Below, in pieces: positions 1 through 10,480 of a DNA stretch of 64,000 bases; the stretch's first letter is position 1; each line of letters opens with the position of its first letter. The DNA is taken from NCBI RefSeq assembly GCF_000003855.2, contig NW_003101682.1:5256635-5320634 (forward strand), given 5' to 3'. The DNA comes from Blastomyces gilchristii SLH14081. Lineage: Eukaryota > Ascomycota > Eurotiomycetes > Onygenales > Ajellomycetaceae. The notes below the pieces were generated by a model that was not told the origin of the DNA, did no database searches, and saw only the letters and a list, made by a program, of their open reading frames with translations. Position numbers and translations under genes: made by a program.

Positions 1-836
1 AACAGCACGTTTTTCAAGCTGAATAAGCGAGCGCAAGCGAGCAATTGAGACTTGTATGAAATGAAGAGATGTGTTGAATAGTGATAGAGTCAGAAACAGT
101 CAAGCTTCACCTGCTTTTCACATGCAGAGTGATATAATTAAGAGATAAATAAACACAGCCGCTTCAAGCTGTAGCTTAGTCATGCTGAGGTCATACTGTT
201 AACTGTTACAGCCGTTGCGGTTAGTGATCTCACTAGATTATATAACTTATTACTATATTACATTCTTATAGATTGATCTATTAATACAATGTTTAACTAT
301 TCTACAGATTATAGTCTGAATAGCATGTTTTTCTTTTTAAAATATTGTATTAACATTTTTGATGAGAATAGTTTATCTTTTTTAAAAAGACTCTTACTTT
401 TTATTAGAGATATTTCATTATCTCTGAATTTATTAATTAGTAGATTTATATACTTTTGAAAGAGTATATTTTTTATTATAAAGAATATCACTTTTTTTTT
501 ATATATCTAGAAGAAGCAGAGCCATCTTAATATAAGTAATATATTTATTACTTCAGAGTTCAGCTCAAGACTCAGAATTACTTACTTTACTAGATAACTT
601 ATTAATAGAATAATTACTTATTATAAGAAGATTTCTGAGTTATAAGATAAGACTGATATTAGTTTTTATCAGAGTATGAAATTTAATGATAAAATAATAG
701 AGAAGCTTCAGAATAAGAAAAAACAGAGTTAATATTTATTTATAAAATCTATTTATTTTAACTTAATAAATTCTTTACTATCTCTTATTTCTGAAATACT
801 GACTTTTAGTGATAATCTGAATTAATCTATCTATTA

Positions 837-1216
837 GTATTATTATTATTATTATTATTATTCTTTCATTATACTCATATACAAGCGGAGCTTATAATGA
901 GTCCTTGCGTGATGTTAAATACAGGTCAAGTGTTAATTATACAGGAGGAAATACAGGTGTTGAGACCACATCAAGATAACAAGAACATAGGAAAATACAA
1001 AGAAGTGACAATTAGATACATGAGATAATAACTTCCCAGCCCAGGAACATAGAGTGATTCATTGAAGCGATTTGTATACCTCTGTATTTATTAAGAATCT
1101 GAGGTGCTTGAGTTCTGAATTTAATGTATTCTCTGCGGGTTTCGAACCCACGCGCCTTGGTTTCCCACGCCAAGGTGCTACCAGGTGACTGTATTAATCA
1201 TTCGGCCACCGGGGCA
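837..1216 (-). mobile_element. tRNA-derived SINE with (AAT)n tail
   Basis: A complete 380-bp SINE on the minus strand. It is flanked by a perfect 13-bp target-site duplication, AATCTATCTATTA, at 824-836 and 1217-1229. The head (1216 down to about 1135) is tRNA-related. It has an A-box-like segment near 1199-1210, a B box GGTTCGAAACC (complement of 1138-1148) and a 6-bp stem CCTTGG/CCAAGG at 1155-1175 that could be a class II variable arm. The 3' strand of the acceptor stem is missing because the head runs into an unrelated body of about 250 bp. The 3' end is a run of AAT units (about 838-862). Transcription would be by RNA polymerase III and mobilisation by a LINE in trans. CpG and GG/CC are kept, unlike the surrounding copia. 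Confidence 0.85.
1135..1216 (-). promoter_or_regulatory. SINE tRNA-like head with Pol III A and B boxes
   Basis: Read on the minus strand it starts GCCCCGGTGGCCGAATGATT, which resembles the acceptor and D arm of a Leu/Ser class tRNA, and ends with a T arm whose loop is TTCGAAA. The bases after the T arm do not pair with the 5' acceptor strand, so I do not call a working tRNA. It is better read as the internal promoter of the SINE. Confidence 0.7.
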
Positions 1217-1306
1217 AATCTATCTATTATATCATAGGTAATTTTATAAACCTTATATAGATAATACTTTAGAATTAAATAACTATAACTGATATCTTAT
1301 AATATC

Positions 1307-1812
1307 TAGACTGACTACTAAGACTATGAATTTTATATTTAATTTCATTTGATCTCATCTTATACATTTCTTGATATGAATTTTACTGCGACTAGTTATT
1401 AAAAAAACGTGTAAAGTAACTATATATAAAATCTTAAAATGAAATCATGACTTGAAAAAAATAAGAAAGTGATTTCATTTGATTTCATTTAGTCTCATTC
1501 TTAACATAAAGTTACTATTTCTAGACATTTTAAGGTTATTTTTAGACTATTTTTAATTTTTTAAAAAGTAATACTTTTTGGTAACACTCAAATGAGATTT
1601 AAAGTCCTTTAAAGTAATAAAAGTAATTTAAATTGAGAAGTGAAAATCATAATCTTATTTGAAAAATGTGATAAGAGTAGACAGTAAGTCTCACTGAGAC
1701 AGTATGAAACTACTATCTAATATTAAAACTGTGTAATGAAATCAGTTAAATTGATAATAAGACTATTAAAAAATATAATTCTGATCTCAGACATGATCAC
1801 ACAGTCAGTCTA
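1307..1812 (-). mobile_element. hAT-like MITE, copy M1 (reverse orientation)
   Basis: 506 bp, with terminal inverted repeats beginning TAGACTG and an 8-bp target-site duplication ATAATATC at 1299-1306 and 1813-1820. It is the reverse complement of copies M2-M4 over its whole length and the most heavily mutated of the four: the GC-rich end seen in M4 is completely converted. There is no transposase reading frame, so it is non-autonomous. The 8-bp duplication and short TIRs fit the hAT superfamily; that assignment is inference. Confidence 0.85.
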
Positions 1813-3690
1813 ATAATATCTCACTATATTTATTTATATAAAAAGAGATACTATAAGAGATAAGTTATAGAAATATTAGAAGAAAGTTAAATATATACTA
1901 AATATTAAATCAGTGATTATATTTAATAACTCTAATTATAAAGTCTGATATATCAACATATTAACTGATACAGAAGTTATTAGTGAAATTAACATTTTAT
2001 TAAAAACTTAGTAAGAATCTTCTTTTATACATTATATTAATTCTGAGAAGTGAAAGATTCATTTTAAGTCTCTATATAAATATATACTGTCAAGTCTTAT
2101 TAAAAATATTTGAATAACTATTAAAATCTTAAAAGCTGACAATACTACAGCTCTATAAAATAAGATTAATATTAAATATATAATATTGCTGACTGAATAA
2201 TATATTAATATCTTTAAGAAATTAATAAAATTATAAGTTAAGAATAGTAATTATCTTACTTTTCAGAGATATTTTCACTATTTTATTATCTATTATAGAG
2301 AGCTCTATCAGAGTACTGAAGATATATATTATAATCTTTTTCTCAACAATTTATAAAATTATTAAAAACTGTTTATTAAAATATATCTGAATAAGTTTTT
2401 CTTCACTGATTAAGAACTCATCATTAATATTAATATTAATAATTTAATGAAGTAACTGATTAACTGTACATTTAAGAAGATTATCACTGAGTAAAAAAAG
2501 CAGTCTCAGACTGATTCTGTGACTGTGAAAAAGAATAAGAATAAAGATAAGAATAAAAGTATAACTGTATAAAAGTGCACTCACTGTAAAAGATATAAAT
2601 ATACTATTAATAGATGTTTCATCTTATACTCTGATAAAAAGAAAAAGAAGATAAATAAGAAGAATAATAATAAAGAGAAAGAGAAGAAGAATAACTTAAT
2701 AAGTTCTTAATCAGTAGTAAATGCAGTAATTATAAAAATTAAGTTCTATTTCTCTTTCATAGTCATTGAAAAATCATTCTCTAGATCTTGATATTTAGAT
2801 ACATATGTAAGTCTGAATATAATAAATGAGCTTTATTCTTTTTTAAATATTAAATCTTTTAATAATAACATCTCTGTCAATTCTGTAACTGAGAGAACTG
2901 AGTTTATTAAGAAGATTAAAACTATTATCTTAAAGATTGAGAATAATAATGTTAACTTATAGAATATTCACTATATTTTTAATATTATAGTTAATCTGCT
3001 CTCATTTATAAAGCTTAAAGATTAGAAATTTCAATTTACATTATTTTTCACTATTTTATCATTTTTTATTTACAGAGTCTTAAATAATGTTATTTTTCAT
3101 ACAGTTCAGACTGCTTATAATAATATATATAAAGTCACTGAATAGAAGTTTAATAAGAATCTCAATTCTCTGAGTAAGATAGTCAAGTATATTATATTAT
3201 CTTATAAATATAATTTTAACTGAAAAGTTGATTTTTCTGTAACTGCTGCTACTACTGTTAATAATATTAATTCTATAAATATAAAAACACAGATATCAAA
3301 GATATCAAAGACTCTTTTAAATTAATATTATAATCTCAGTTACATTTATACTAATACTATAATTACTATAATCAAGAATTCTTATACTATAGTTATAATT
3401 AAAGATTCTAAGACTAAGTTCTTTTATAAGAAATGTGTTAAGACAGATATAATATAAGATTATTTGAAAATATCTATGTCTAGATGTATTTAACTTATTG
3501 AGAAGATTTATATTAATCTTATAAGTAGTAAATATATATTAAAAGATCTCTCTGATCATCTCTTAAAGTCTCATCAGAGAATTAAATACTAAATACTTAT
3601 TACCTGTAATGTAACTTGCTACTGTTGAGTATATTTTTTAAAGTTTAAAGATGAGATTATTCAATACTTTAAGTTATAACTCAGATTTAT

Positions 3691-3857
3691 TATGATTCAG
3701 AAGAACGTACAACCGCTGAATAATAACACGGCTGCTTCCGAACTTGCTTGCGAATGTAAAGAGGCCATAGCAGCCATCAATTAATTTAGTATACAGTATA
3801 TAAGAAGCTGGTGTACACCTGTAATTATACACTAACTCAAGCAATCTTTGAATCACA
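3691..3857 (+). repeat. 5' LTR of Ty3-A1
   Basis: 167 bp, starting TATGATTC (ancestral TGTGGTTC) and ending GAATCACA. A TATATAAG box lies at 3797-3804. The outer half keeps sites such as GAACGTAC and TTCCGAAC, while the inner 40 bases are more converted than in the 3' LTR. A short minus-strand open frame across it is only LTR sequence, also seen in the other three copies. Confidence 0.9.
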
Positions 3858-4330
3858 TCTGATAGTATGTCTAAAAACTGATGAGAAGTACAGGCTTCTC
3901 CAGAGCATGATAATTCTGTCTACAAAGTGATTCATAGTTATCATGCCAGTGTGGTTCTAAAAATGCCTCAAAAGATAGTGTATGAAGAGTAGTGAGTGAA
4001 AGAGCATCTAATTGATACTGCTTCACTTGTTGAGAGAAAACTTCACAACCAGTTGAATACCATGTATGTGAACAGATGAGATGGGAAAAAGAGAATGAAA
4101 GTGATGAATCACATTCAAAGAATACTACTCTCTACTTAGAACAATAAAAGAAAGATAATCATTATCAGAATTATACGATAACAACAGAAAATCAGAAGTC
4201 ATATCATAATATAATGATATAATAATATAACAATAGACATTATATAATCAATGAGAAAATCACTGAAATGAACATCTTCTCTAGTTAATACAAATAATAA
4301 CACTCTTCTCTGCTACCTGAATCAGAAGGT

Positions 4331-5700
4331 ATGCAGAACCTCTCAGAGAGTTTACTTAAAGTAGTAAGAAAAGTAACTGAGACTGCTGAACTGAAATTGA
4401 AGCTATGTACATATATAAGAATTCTAAATGAGATTGAGACCTTGTATACACAGTGGCAGACTGAGGTGAAAGTCAAACAACAATTGGCATTTGCTGTAGA
4501 TCAAGTATTTACTATGAAGAGCTTCACTGACACAATCATCATTATTAATAAGAATAGAGAAAATCAGATTGTAGACCTGCAGTAGAAGATTGAATGTTTA
4601 CACAGATAGATGATTATATCAAATCTGAAGATTTCATCATAATTGTTCACAACCTCTTCAGAAGTATACACATTATCAGAGACTGCTGTGTAGAATGAGA
4701 ATCTGAATATAAGATATATCACGCTGAGAAATCTGCTGCAATCATTAAGCTTTAATAGTAACTGAAAAAATGATGCTGTAATTAGCTGACTAAGTCAGAT
4801 ATAATCATATTATCAGATTAAATATGAACTTACAGACAGACAGTTAATGAAATTTCAACAAGTCTTAAGATCTGCTGCATTTCTACATGAAAAAGCAAAG
4901 TCATTATAAATGACTAGTGAAAAGATGAATCTTGCAGACTCAGAATGATATTTATTCTCATGAATATGAAATAAGTTTTTCAAATAAATCTTACACAACT
5001 TTGAGAAAGTAAATATATGAGATATGTGTTATAAATACTTCACTGAGTATAGATAAGTGAGTAATCTTACATCATACTTCACACACTTCAGCTTATATTA
5101 TCTTATTTTGAATGAAGAGCTTTCAACATCTTTCTATTTACAGATCTTTATTCATAATCATACACTCAAGTTAAGAGTGAAATGAAAATGATTAATCTTA
5201 TAATCAGATATAGTGAAGAAAGCATATAACATTCTTATTATATAGAAATAAGCAAGTCAATTATAATAGAAAATACTGCAATCAAGTATATCTTAATGAA
5301 GAACAGATAATCAGACTTCTATAACACAAGTTATACACTCAGACATAATAAATCTAGATCTGAATATCATTGCTAAAGCACTGAATTCTCTGAAAAAGAG
5401 ATTCTCTGAGTGAAAATATTAATATTATGAGTATTGAGCTTGCTTCAACTGTAGATATCAGAATCATGATACAAAGAATTGCACACAGTGTGTACAGTTA
5501 AGAAAAGTAAGAGAGTCAAAAAACTAACAGAATCAGTGAGCTCAGAGACACTTACTGATATTCTATGAAAAGTCTTTAAAGTGAAAGAGATACTCATGTT
5601 AGATGACTCTCTGAATTCTGCAAACATTAAGAGAAAACAGGCTTTCAAATGAGATGTAAGTGAGAATGAGAAAGCAGATACTTATCTCAATGTCTTGAGA
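4331..5700 (+). pseudogene. Ty3-A1 gag with CCHC zinc knuckle
   Basis: Gag is the structural protein that packages element RNA into virus-like particles. The N-terminal part reads as 84 uninterrupted residues from 4331, and then TGA and TAA stops appear. A complete zinc knuckle is at 5441-5482: C-F-N-C-R-Y-Q-N-H-D-T-K-N-C, the C-x2-C-x4-H-x4-C pattern with all four ligands intact. In Ty3-A2 the last Cys is Tyr. The start used here is simply the first Met of the open stretch. The true start may be upstream. Confidence 0.75.
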
Positions 5701-7640
5701 CCTGAAATGTTGATGTATAGAGAGCACTTGAGTAAGAATTAAGAGATAGCTGTAAAAGTATTAACAGATATAGAAGCTTCTATATAATATATTAATAATT
5801 ATATAATCTGAAGACTGAAAGAAGTCTGCTTAGTGAAGAATCTCTGATATATAAGAATGTCTAATAACTGATATTTAATATCACTCACAAGAGTAAGAGT
5901 TCTCTTGCACTTCAGAGAATGATCTTGCTATATTTAAGCATGAGAGCTGCAGAATGTGAAATATGATCTTATTCTTAAACTTGATTGATTTCAAAGGTTC
6001 AATCTGCAGATTCAATGATGTACATGTTATATACAGTTAACTGATAAGAAGAAAACAGTTCATATAATTCTATTAACTGATATCAGAAGGACATTTCACA
6101 TCTCTGATATAGAAGAATTAAATCTGCTTACACATTAATAAGTGAAGAGAATAATTGACAAGATCTTATCTGAAAGCAGTCTGTATATTATACAGAACTC
6201 AGAAGTGAAGAAAATCAAGATAAAAGATATATGAAAGAATAAGTGTATGAAGAAACTTCTGAAGAAGTATAAGAAGATCTTCTAAACAGATCTTTCACTG
6301 AAATTATCACTGAAACAAGAATTTGTACTTGAGATCAACATAGAGAATATGAAATCAGTCAATCAGAATGCATACTCTCTGTTGTAAATGTATCTTGAAG
6401 AACAGAAGTATTAGATCACAGACCTTCTAGAATTCAGTCTTATACAACACTTATCAAGCATGTGAGACTTCTCAGTTTTATTTATGAAAAAGGCAGATGA
6501 AGAGTGATGAATGTGTATTGATTATCAAGCACTTAATAAGCTTATAATCAAGAATGAATATTCACTGTCATGAATTTAACAACAGTTGAATACAGTTGAA
6601 AATGCCTGATATCTATTGAAGATTGATCTTCTCTCAGAATACTGACAGATCTGTATAGATGAACTATCAGTATCATGAACTGTATTTAATATGTAATGAG
6701 AGAAGTTTGAATTCCTGATAATATCATTTGATCTGATAAATGTGCCTGTCATCTTTCAAATGATAATGAATATGATTCTTTATAAACAGAATAAAATCTC
6801 ATATCTTGTATATCTGAATAACATTCTAGTCTTCTCAAACTTATATAATGAATATCTGAAGTATCTTGATAAAGTGCTTACAACTCTGACAGAGTATAAT
6901 CTCTATACTAAATTAACAAAGTGTGTGTTTAAAACAGAAGAGTTGAAGTTCATAGAATATGTAGTAAGTGATGACTGTATATATCTTATTCTGAAGAAAT
7001 TGAATGTCATAGTGAATTAACTGCAGCTGAGAAATGTACATTATATATAACAGTTTCTTAAGTTAATCTTATATTACTGCAGATTCATCAAAGATTTTGT
7101 ATAAATAGCTGTATCACTCTCAGATCTCTTAAGAGAAATAAATGCTAATCTGTGAAAGAAGAAGTTTTATTCAATTATCTAGAATACTGTATACAAGAAG
7201 ACTTTTCTCACACTGAGAGAATGTGTGATAACATTCTCAGTACTTGTTTAATCACATCATAATAAATCTTTCTATATTGAGATGAACATATCTGAATGAG
7301 CTATTGAAGATGCTCCTCTACAGATGAGTAAGAACAGCAAGCTGCATCTGATAATGTACAATGATAGAAAACTATCAGATACTGAGCTCAATTACTCAGT
7401 GTATGAAAAGAAATTGCTAGTAATCAAGCATATGCTGATGTTATAAGATAGATATATTGATAACAGATATATAATAACAGTGATCACAGATCATGAAAGT
7501 CTCATCTATCTATAATTAATAATAAACCCTTTCAAATGCTTAGCATGTTGAATCTCAGAGTTTCAAGTGTATAATTTTCATGATAAATACTGAAATGAAT
7601 TAAATGCTGTGATATCTGATATAATCAGTCACTGACTTAG
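5701..7640 (+). pseudogene. Ty3-A1 pol: protease, reverse transcriptase, RNase H
   Basis: Protease: at 5761-5781 the frame reads LTD-x-EAS where LTDTGAS is expected, so the catalytic Asp remains but Gly is lost. Reverse transcriptase spans about 6290-7020. It has CIDYQALNK near 6512-6540 (family VDYRxLN), KIDLLSEYWQI near 6620, and YLNN at 6811-6822 where YLDD is required, so both catalytic Asp residues are changed to Asn by G to A. RNase H follows, with ITDHESLIYL near 7486. Trp codons are mostly TGA. The longest uninterrupted part is 6742-7020 (92 residues). Confidence 0.85.
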
Positions 7641-9650
7641 TTTCATAAGTGAGAGTTCTGTAAATCAGACATAAGAAAAGTTCATATTAAACACACTGAG
7701 AGAATGTAAGAAATCAGAATAAGTGAATATAATAATCTCTCACTTAAAGAATAACAAGATGTCAGATAATAGACATCTTATAAAAGTAGTACAAGAGATG
7801 CTTCTGAACTTCAAGCTGAGAAAATTGAAAAATGATGTTATGCTTTATTATAATCTAGAATATGTGAAAGCTCTCTATCTAGAACATTTATTTAAACATG
7901 ACTTGATAACTCACATGCACAAGGAATTCAGTTACTTAGAAAGCTCTGAACTTATAAGTGTACTTAAATCAAGAGTATACTGATCAAGCATGACTGAGAA
8001 CATTCAGATGTACACTTATAAGTGCCTGAATTGCCAGGTTGTGAAAGAATCTAAGAAAGAGTTAGAATATAAGAAAGTGTAACATCAGATAAAATGTATA
8101 ATACAACTGTTTAAATAATGAAGAGTGAACCTCATAGACATACTGCTGTGAATGTTAAATGAAAATTGTTAAAAAATTACTGCTATTGACTACACTACTG
8201 ACTGACCAGTCATGAAAGCAGTTTTAAAGATGATAGAGAAGATAATGATGAAGTTTCTATATAATAAGATCTATATCAACTATGAAATACTGCATGAGAT
8301 TAGACTGACCGTGTGACCGTGTCTGAGACCAGGACCAGAATTTTTGATAGTCTTATTATCAATTCGACTGATCCCATTACACAGTTTTAACATTAGATAG
8401 TAGTCTCATACTGTCTCAGTGAGACTTACTGTCTACTCTTGTCACATTTTTCAAATGAGATCATGATTTTCACTTCTCAATTTAAATTATTTTTATTGCT
8501 TTAAATGACTTTAAATCTCATTTGAGTGTTACCAAAAAGCGTTACTTTTTAAAAAATTAAAAATGTCTAAAAATAGTAACTTTATGCCAAGAATGGGACT
8601 CAATGGGATCAAATGAAACCACTTTCTCATTTTTTTCAAGTCATGGTTCCATTTTGAGATTTGATATATAGTCACTTTGCATGTTTTTTTAATGACTAGT
8701 CCCAGCGGGATTCACGCCAAGAAATGTATGAGATCAGACCAAATGAAACTAAACATGAATTTCATGATTCTGGCGGTCAGTCTACATGAGATTCTAACTG
8801 ATAATAGTGTGAACCTTGTAGAAGAAGTGATAAGGTATTTCATAAGCTAGTTACAGATAAGATATTGTAGAACAACACTATATCATTCATAGATAAATGA
8901 GAAGATGAAATACTTAAATGAAATCTTGAACAATATGCTAATAAAATATCTAGTGAGTAAGTCTATGTGACTATGAAATGAATATCTCAGTCAGGTGCTA
9001 TTAGTCACATGAATTCAGCAGCATGCAGTCTTTAAGTATTCATTATTTTATCTACTATATGAACTGCATTCATGTATTCTGAAGAATTCAGAAAAGATGA
9101 GAGAGAAAACAGCAGTTACAGATACAATAGTTGTGAATATGAAATCAAGATTGAAAGAGATCAGCTGTGTATATATAAAAGCTAAGAAGTTACTTCTGAA
9201 CTGAGTAATTCAATTGAAAAGAATACAAGACTCACTAGTTAAGAAATCAAGTCTTAAGATGAGAATATAAGTTCTTATATATAATGAGAGTTCTGAGAAG
9301 TTTCAACCTAGATGATTTAAGCTTTATAAAATACTTAAATCACATTCTCTGAGAATATATGTATTGAAGAAGTCAGAGAGATGAGTTTTACATAACTTGA
9401 TAAATAATGCACATCTTATAAAGATGAAAATATAAGATCTGAGTAGATTATAGTTATCTGCAGCACTATTATCAGTATTGAAAAAGAAAAGACTTATAAT
9501 TGAAAAGTCTCACAAAGTAAGAGAAATCATAGATGCTTATAAATTAGATAATCTCACTTATTCTAATCTTTTCACAATTATAAGAAAAGAATGAGAAGAA
9601 ATGAAGAAATCAGATAAATATCACACTTTAATAAGTAATAAGACTGTAGC
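7640..9650 (+). pseudogene. Ty3-A1 integrase, split by MITE M2
   Basis: Integrase joins element cDNA to host DNA. The zinc-binding N-terminus is visible at 7723-8060, with His residues followed by K-C-L-N-C (two Cys). The core continues as AIDYTTDWPV near 8185. MITE M2 (8301-8784) interrupts it. After M2 the frame resumes with LTDNSVNLVEEV, equivalent to the TDNGxxF motif with Gly changed to Ser. A GPY/F-like C-terminal module is recognisable at about 9230-9400. The homologous region of Ty3-A2 (56188-57928) lacks the MITE and shows the empty site. Confidence 0.82.
8301..8784 (+). mobile_element. hAT-like MITE, copy M2
   Basis: 484 bp, starting TAGACTGACCG and ending GGTCAGTCTA, with an 8-bp duplication CATGAGAT at 8293-8300 and 8785-8792. 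It lacks 22 bp present in the other copies, between repeated TCTAAAAA tracts, which suggests slippage or deletion. The paralogous empty site is in Ty3-A2 near 56872-56890. Both ends keep CpG sites while the middle is AT-rich. Confidence 0.93.
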
Positions 9651-9719
9651 TAATCATATAATAATACACTGCAGATAATAAGTACAATGCAGTAAGAAGT
9701 AGTCTTAAAGTGATAGACT

Positions 9720-9800
9720 GCCAGCGTGGCTCAGTTGGTAAGACTGGTAATTAAGGCCGCACACATTAGAGGTGCGTGGGTTCGAATCCCACTGCTGGCA
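9720..9800 (+). tRNA. tRNA-Leu-like sequence at the LINE 5' terminus
   Basis: 81 nt. The acceptor strands GCCAGCG (9720-9726) and TGCTGGC (9793-9799) pair along all seven positions with one G-T, plus discriminator A. The T arm GTGGG-TTCGAAT-CCCAC is perfect. A long variable arm GCAC/GTGC makes it class II. The A box (TGGCTCAGTTGG) and B box (GGTTCGAATCC) fit the Pol III consensus. The loop reads ATTAAGG, so the anticodon is UAA or AAG depending on register, leucine either way. The anticodon stem does not pair well (TGGTA against CCGCA) and the D stem is imperfect, so it is probably a pseudo-tRNA. It lies inside the LINE's target duplications and therefore moved with it. Confidence 0.7.
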
Positions 9801-10480
9801 CCTGTCACTTCTTACTCATGAAAGCCTTCATGTAATAGAGACTGAGCCTAATTAGTAAGACTTGATACGGGGTAGAACTCTCTACTGCAAGTCAAGCCAC
9901 TAGTTAAGTGAGATCCTGCGAACACTTATCAGAGCTGATATGAGATGTCAATGTCTCACTATTCTACTATGCACCTGTCAAGATTCTAATGATATAGAGT
10001 CAAGTCTAATGTAGTAATTATACACTACTTAAGTGAGTCTCTAACTAGAACTGTCATTGAAGCCTAGCTCATTCTTAAATACAGAGAATGATTTTGAAAA
10101 TCATCTGACTAGCAGGTCTAGATGTGTATCTAGACTCTAGACAGAGTACTCTGATAGGCTAAAGTCTACAAGCTCTCTGTCAAGCTCTAATACTGACAGA
10201 GAGAACTGCAGTCATCAAGTCTATGATTAGTCTCTAACACAGAGTGAGGTCATAACAGCTGATTAATAGGCCTATGAGTATCTAATGAGGCCGAGATCAG
10301 CAACTGGAAGTGTGGTGTGTGCGTCATCAAGTGAGTGATGACAGTCACTAACTAACATTTCTGGAAATTAGTGGCTGGCCTGAGAGAATGGATGCGGTGA
10401 TCAGTTAATTATAGAGGATTAAATGTAATTAGCTTAAGATGCATTCTGCAGGTGACTAGCACCTGTAGTCACATTTATTC
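9801..10480 (+). other. LINE 5' leader, no coding frame seen
   Basis: About 680 bases between the tRNA-like end and the endonuclease frame. It has many stops in all frames. It keeps more GG, CC and CG than the coding part, for example around 10270-10420. I see no ORF1 (gag-like) protein. Several short self-complementary segments are present. Its role could be a structured leader following a Pol III promoter, but that is inference. Confidence 0.5.

Larger units (their letters stand above)
1..3690 (+). mobile_element. Ty1/copia element, 5' piece (LTR end, gag, protease, integrase start)
   Basis: This is the oldest element and the host of the others. The first ~230 bases keep several CpG sites and are probably the outer part of its 5' LTR, but the LTR end and primer-binding site could not be fixed. 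A gag zinc knuckle lies at 2576-2617 (C-x2-C-x4-[H to Y]-x4-C), followed by Lys/Asn-rich codons. Near 2783-2815 the frame reads like the copia protease motif W-x-LDTGAS, with Trp as TGA and Gly lost. At 3595-3690 it matches the integrase core (WVYFLKFKDE-like) and stops at Ty3-A1. A SINE (837-1216) and a MITE (1307-1812) are inserted. Many stops; dead. Confidence 0.75.

Noticed and set aside
309..491. Small minus-strand Lys/Phe/Ile-rich frame
   Set aside because: AT-rich chance frame in copia 5' sequence; no homology or repeat support.
838..862. Stand-alone ATT microsatellite
   Set aside because: It is the 3' tail of the SINE, next to the target duplication.
1135..1216. A functional tRNA gene on the minus strand
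   Set aside because: The 3' acceptor strand is missing and the sequence is bounded by SINE duplications and a tail, so it is the SINE head.
3674..3856. Minus-strand 60-residue frame starting MIQRLLE, repeated at 17292-17477
   Set aside because: It lies within the LTR of Ty3-A and recurs only because LTRs are repeated; no sign of coding use.
8301..8784. MITE copies as solo LTRs
   Set aside because: They have inverted TAGACTG termini and 8-bp duplications, not TG...CA ends with 4-5 bp duplications.
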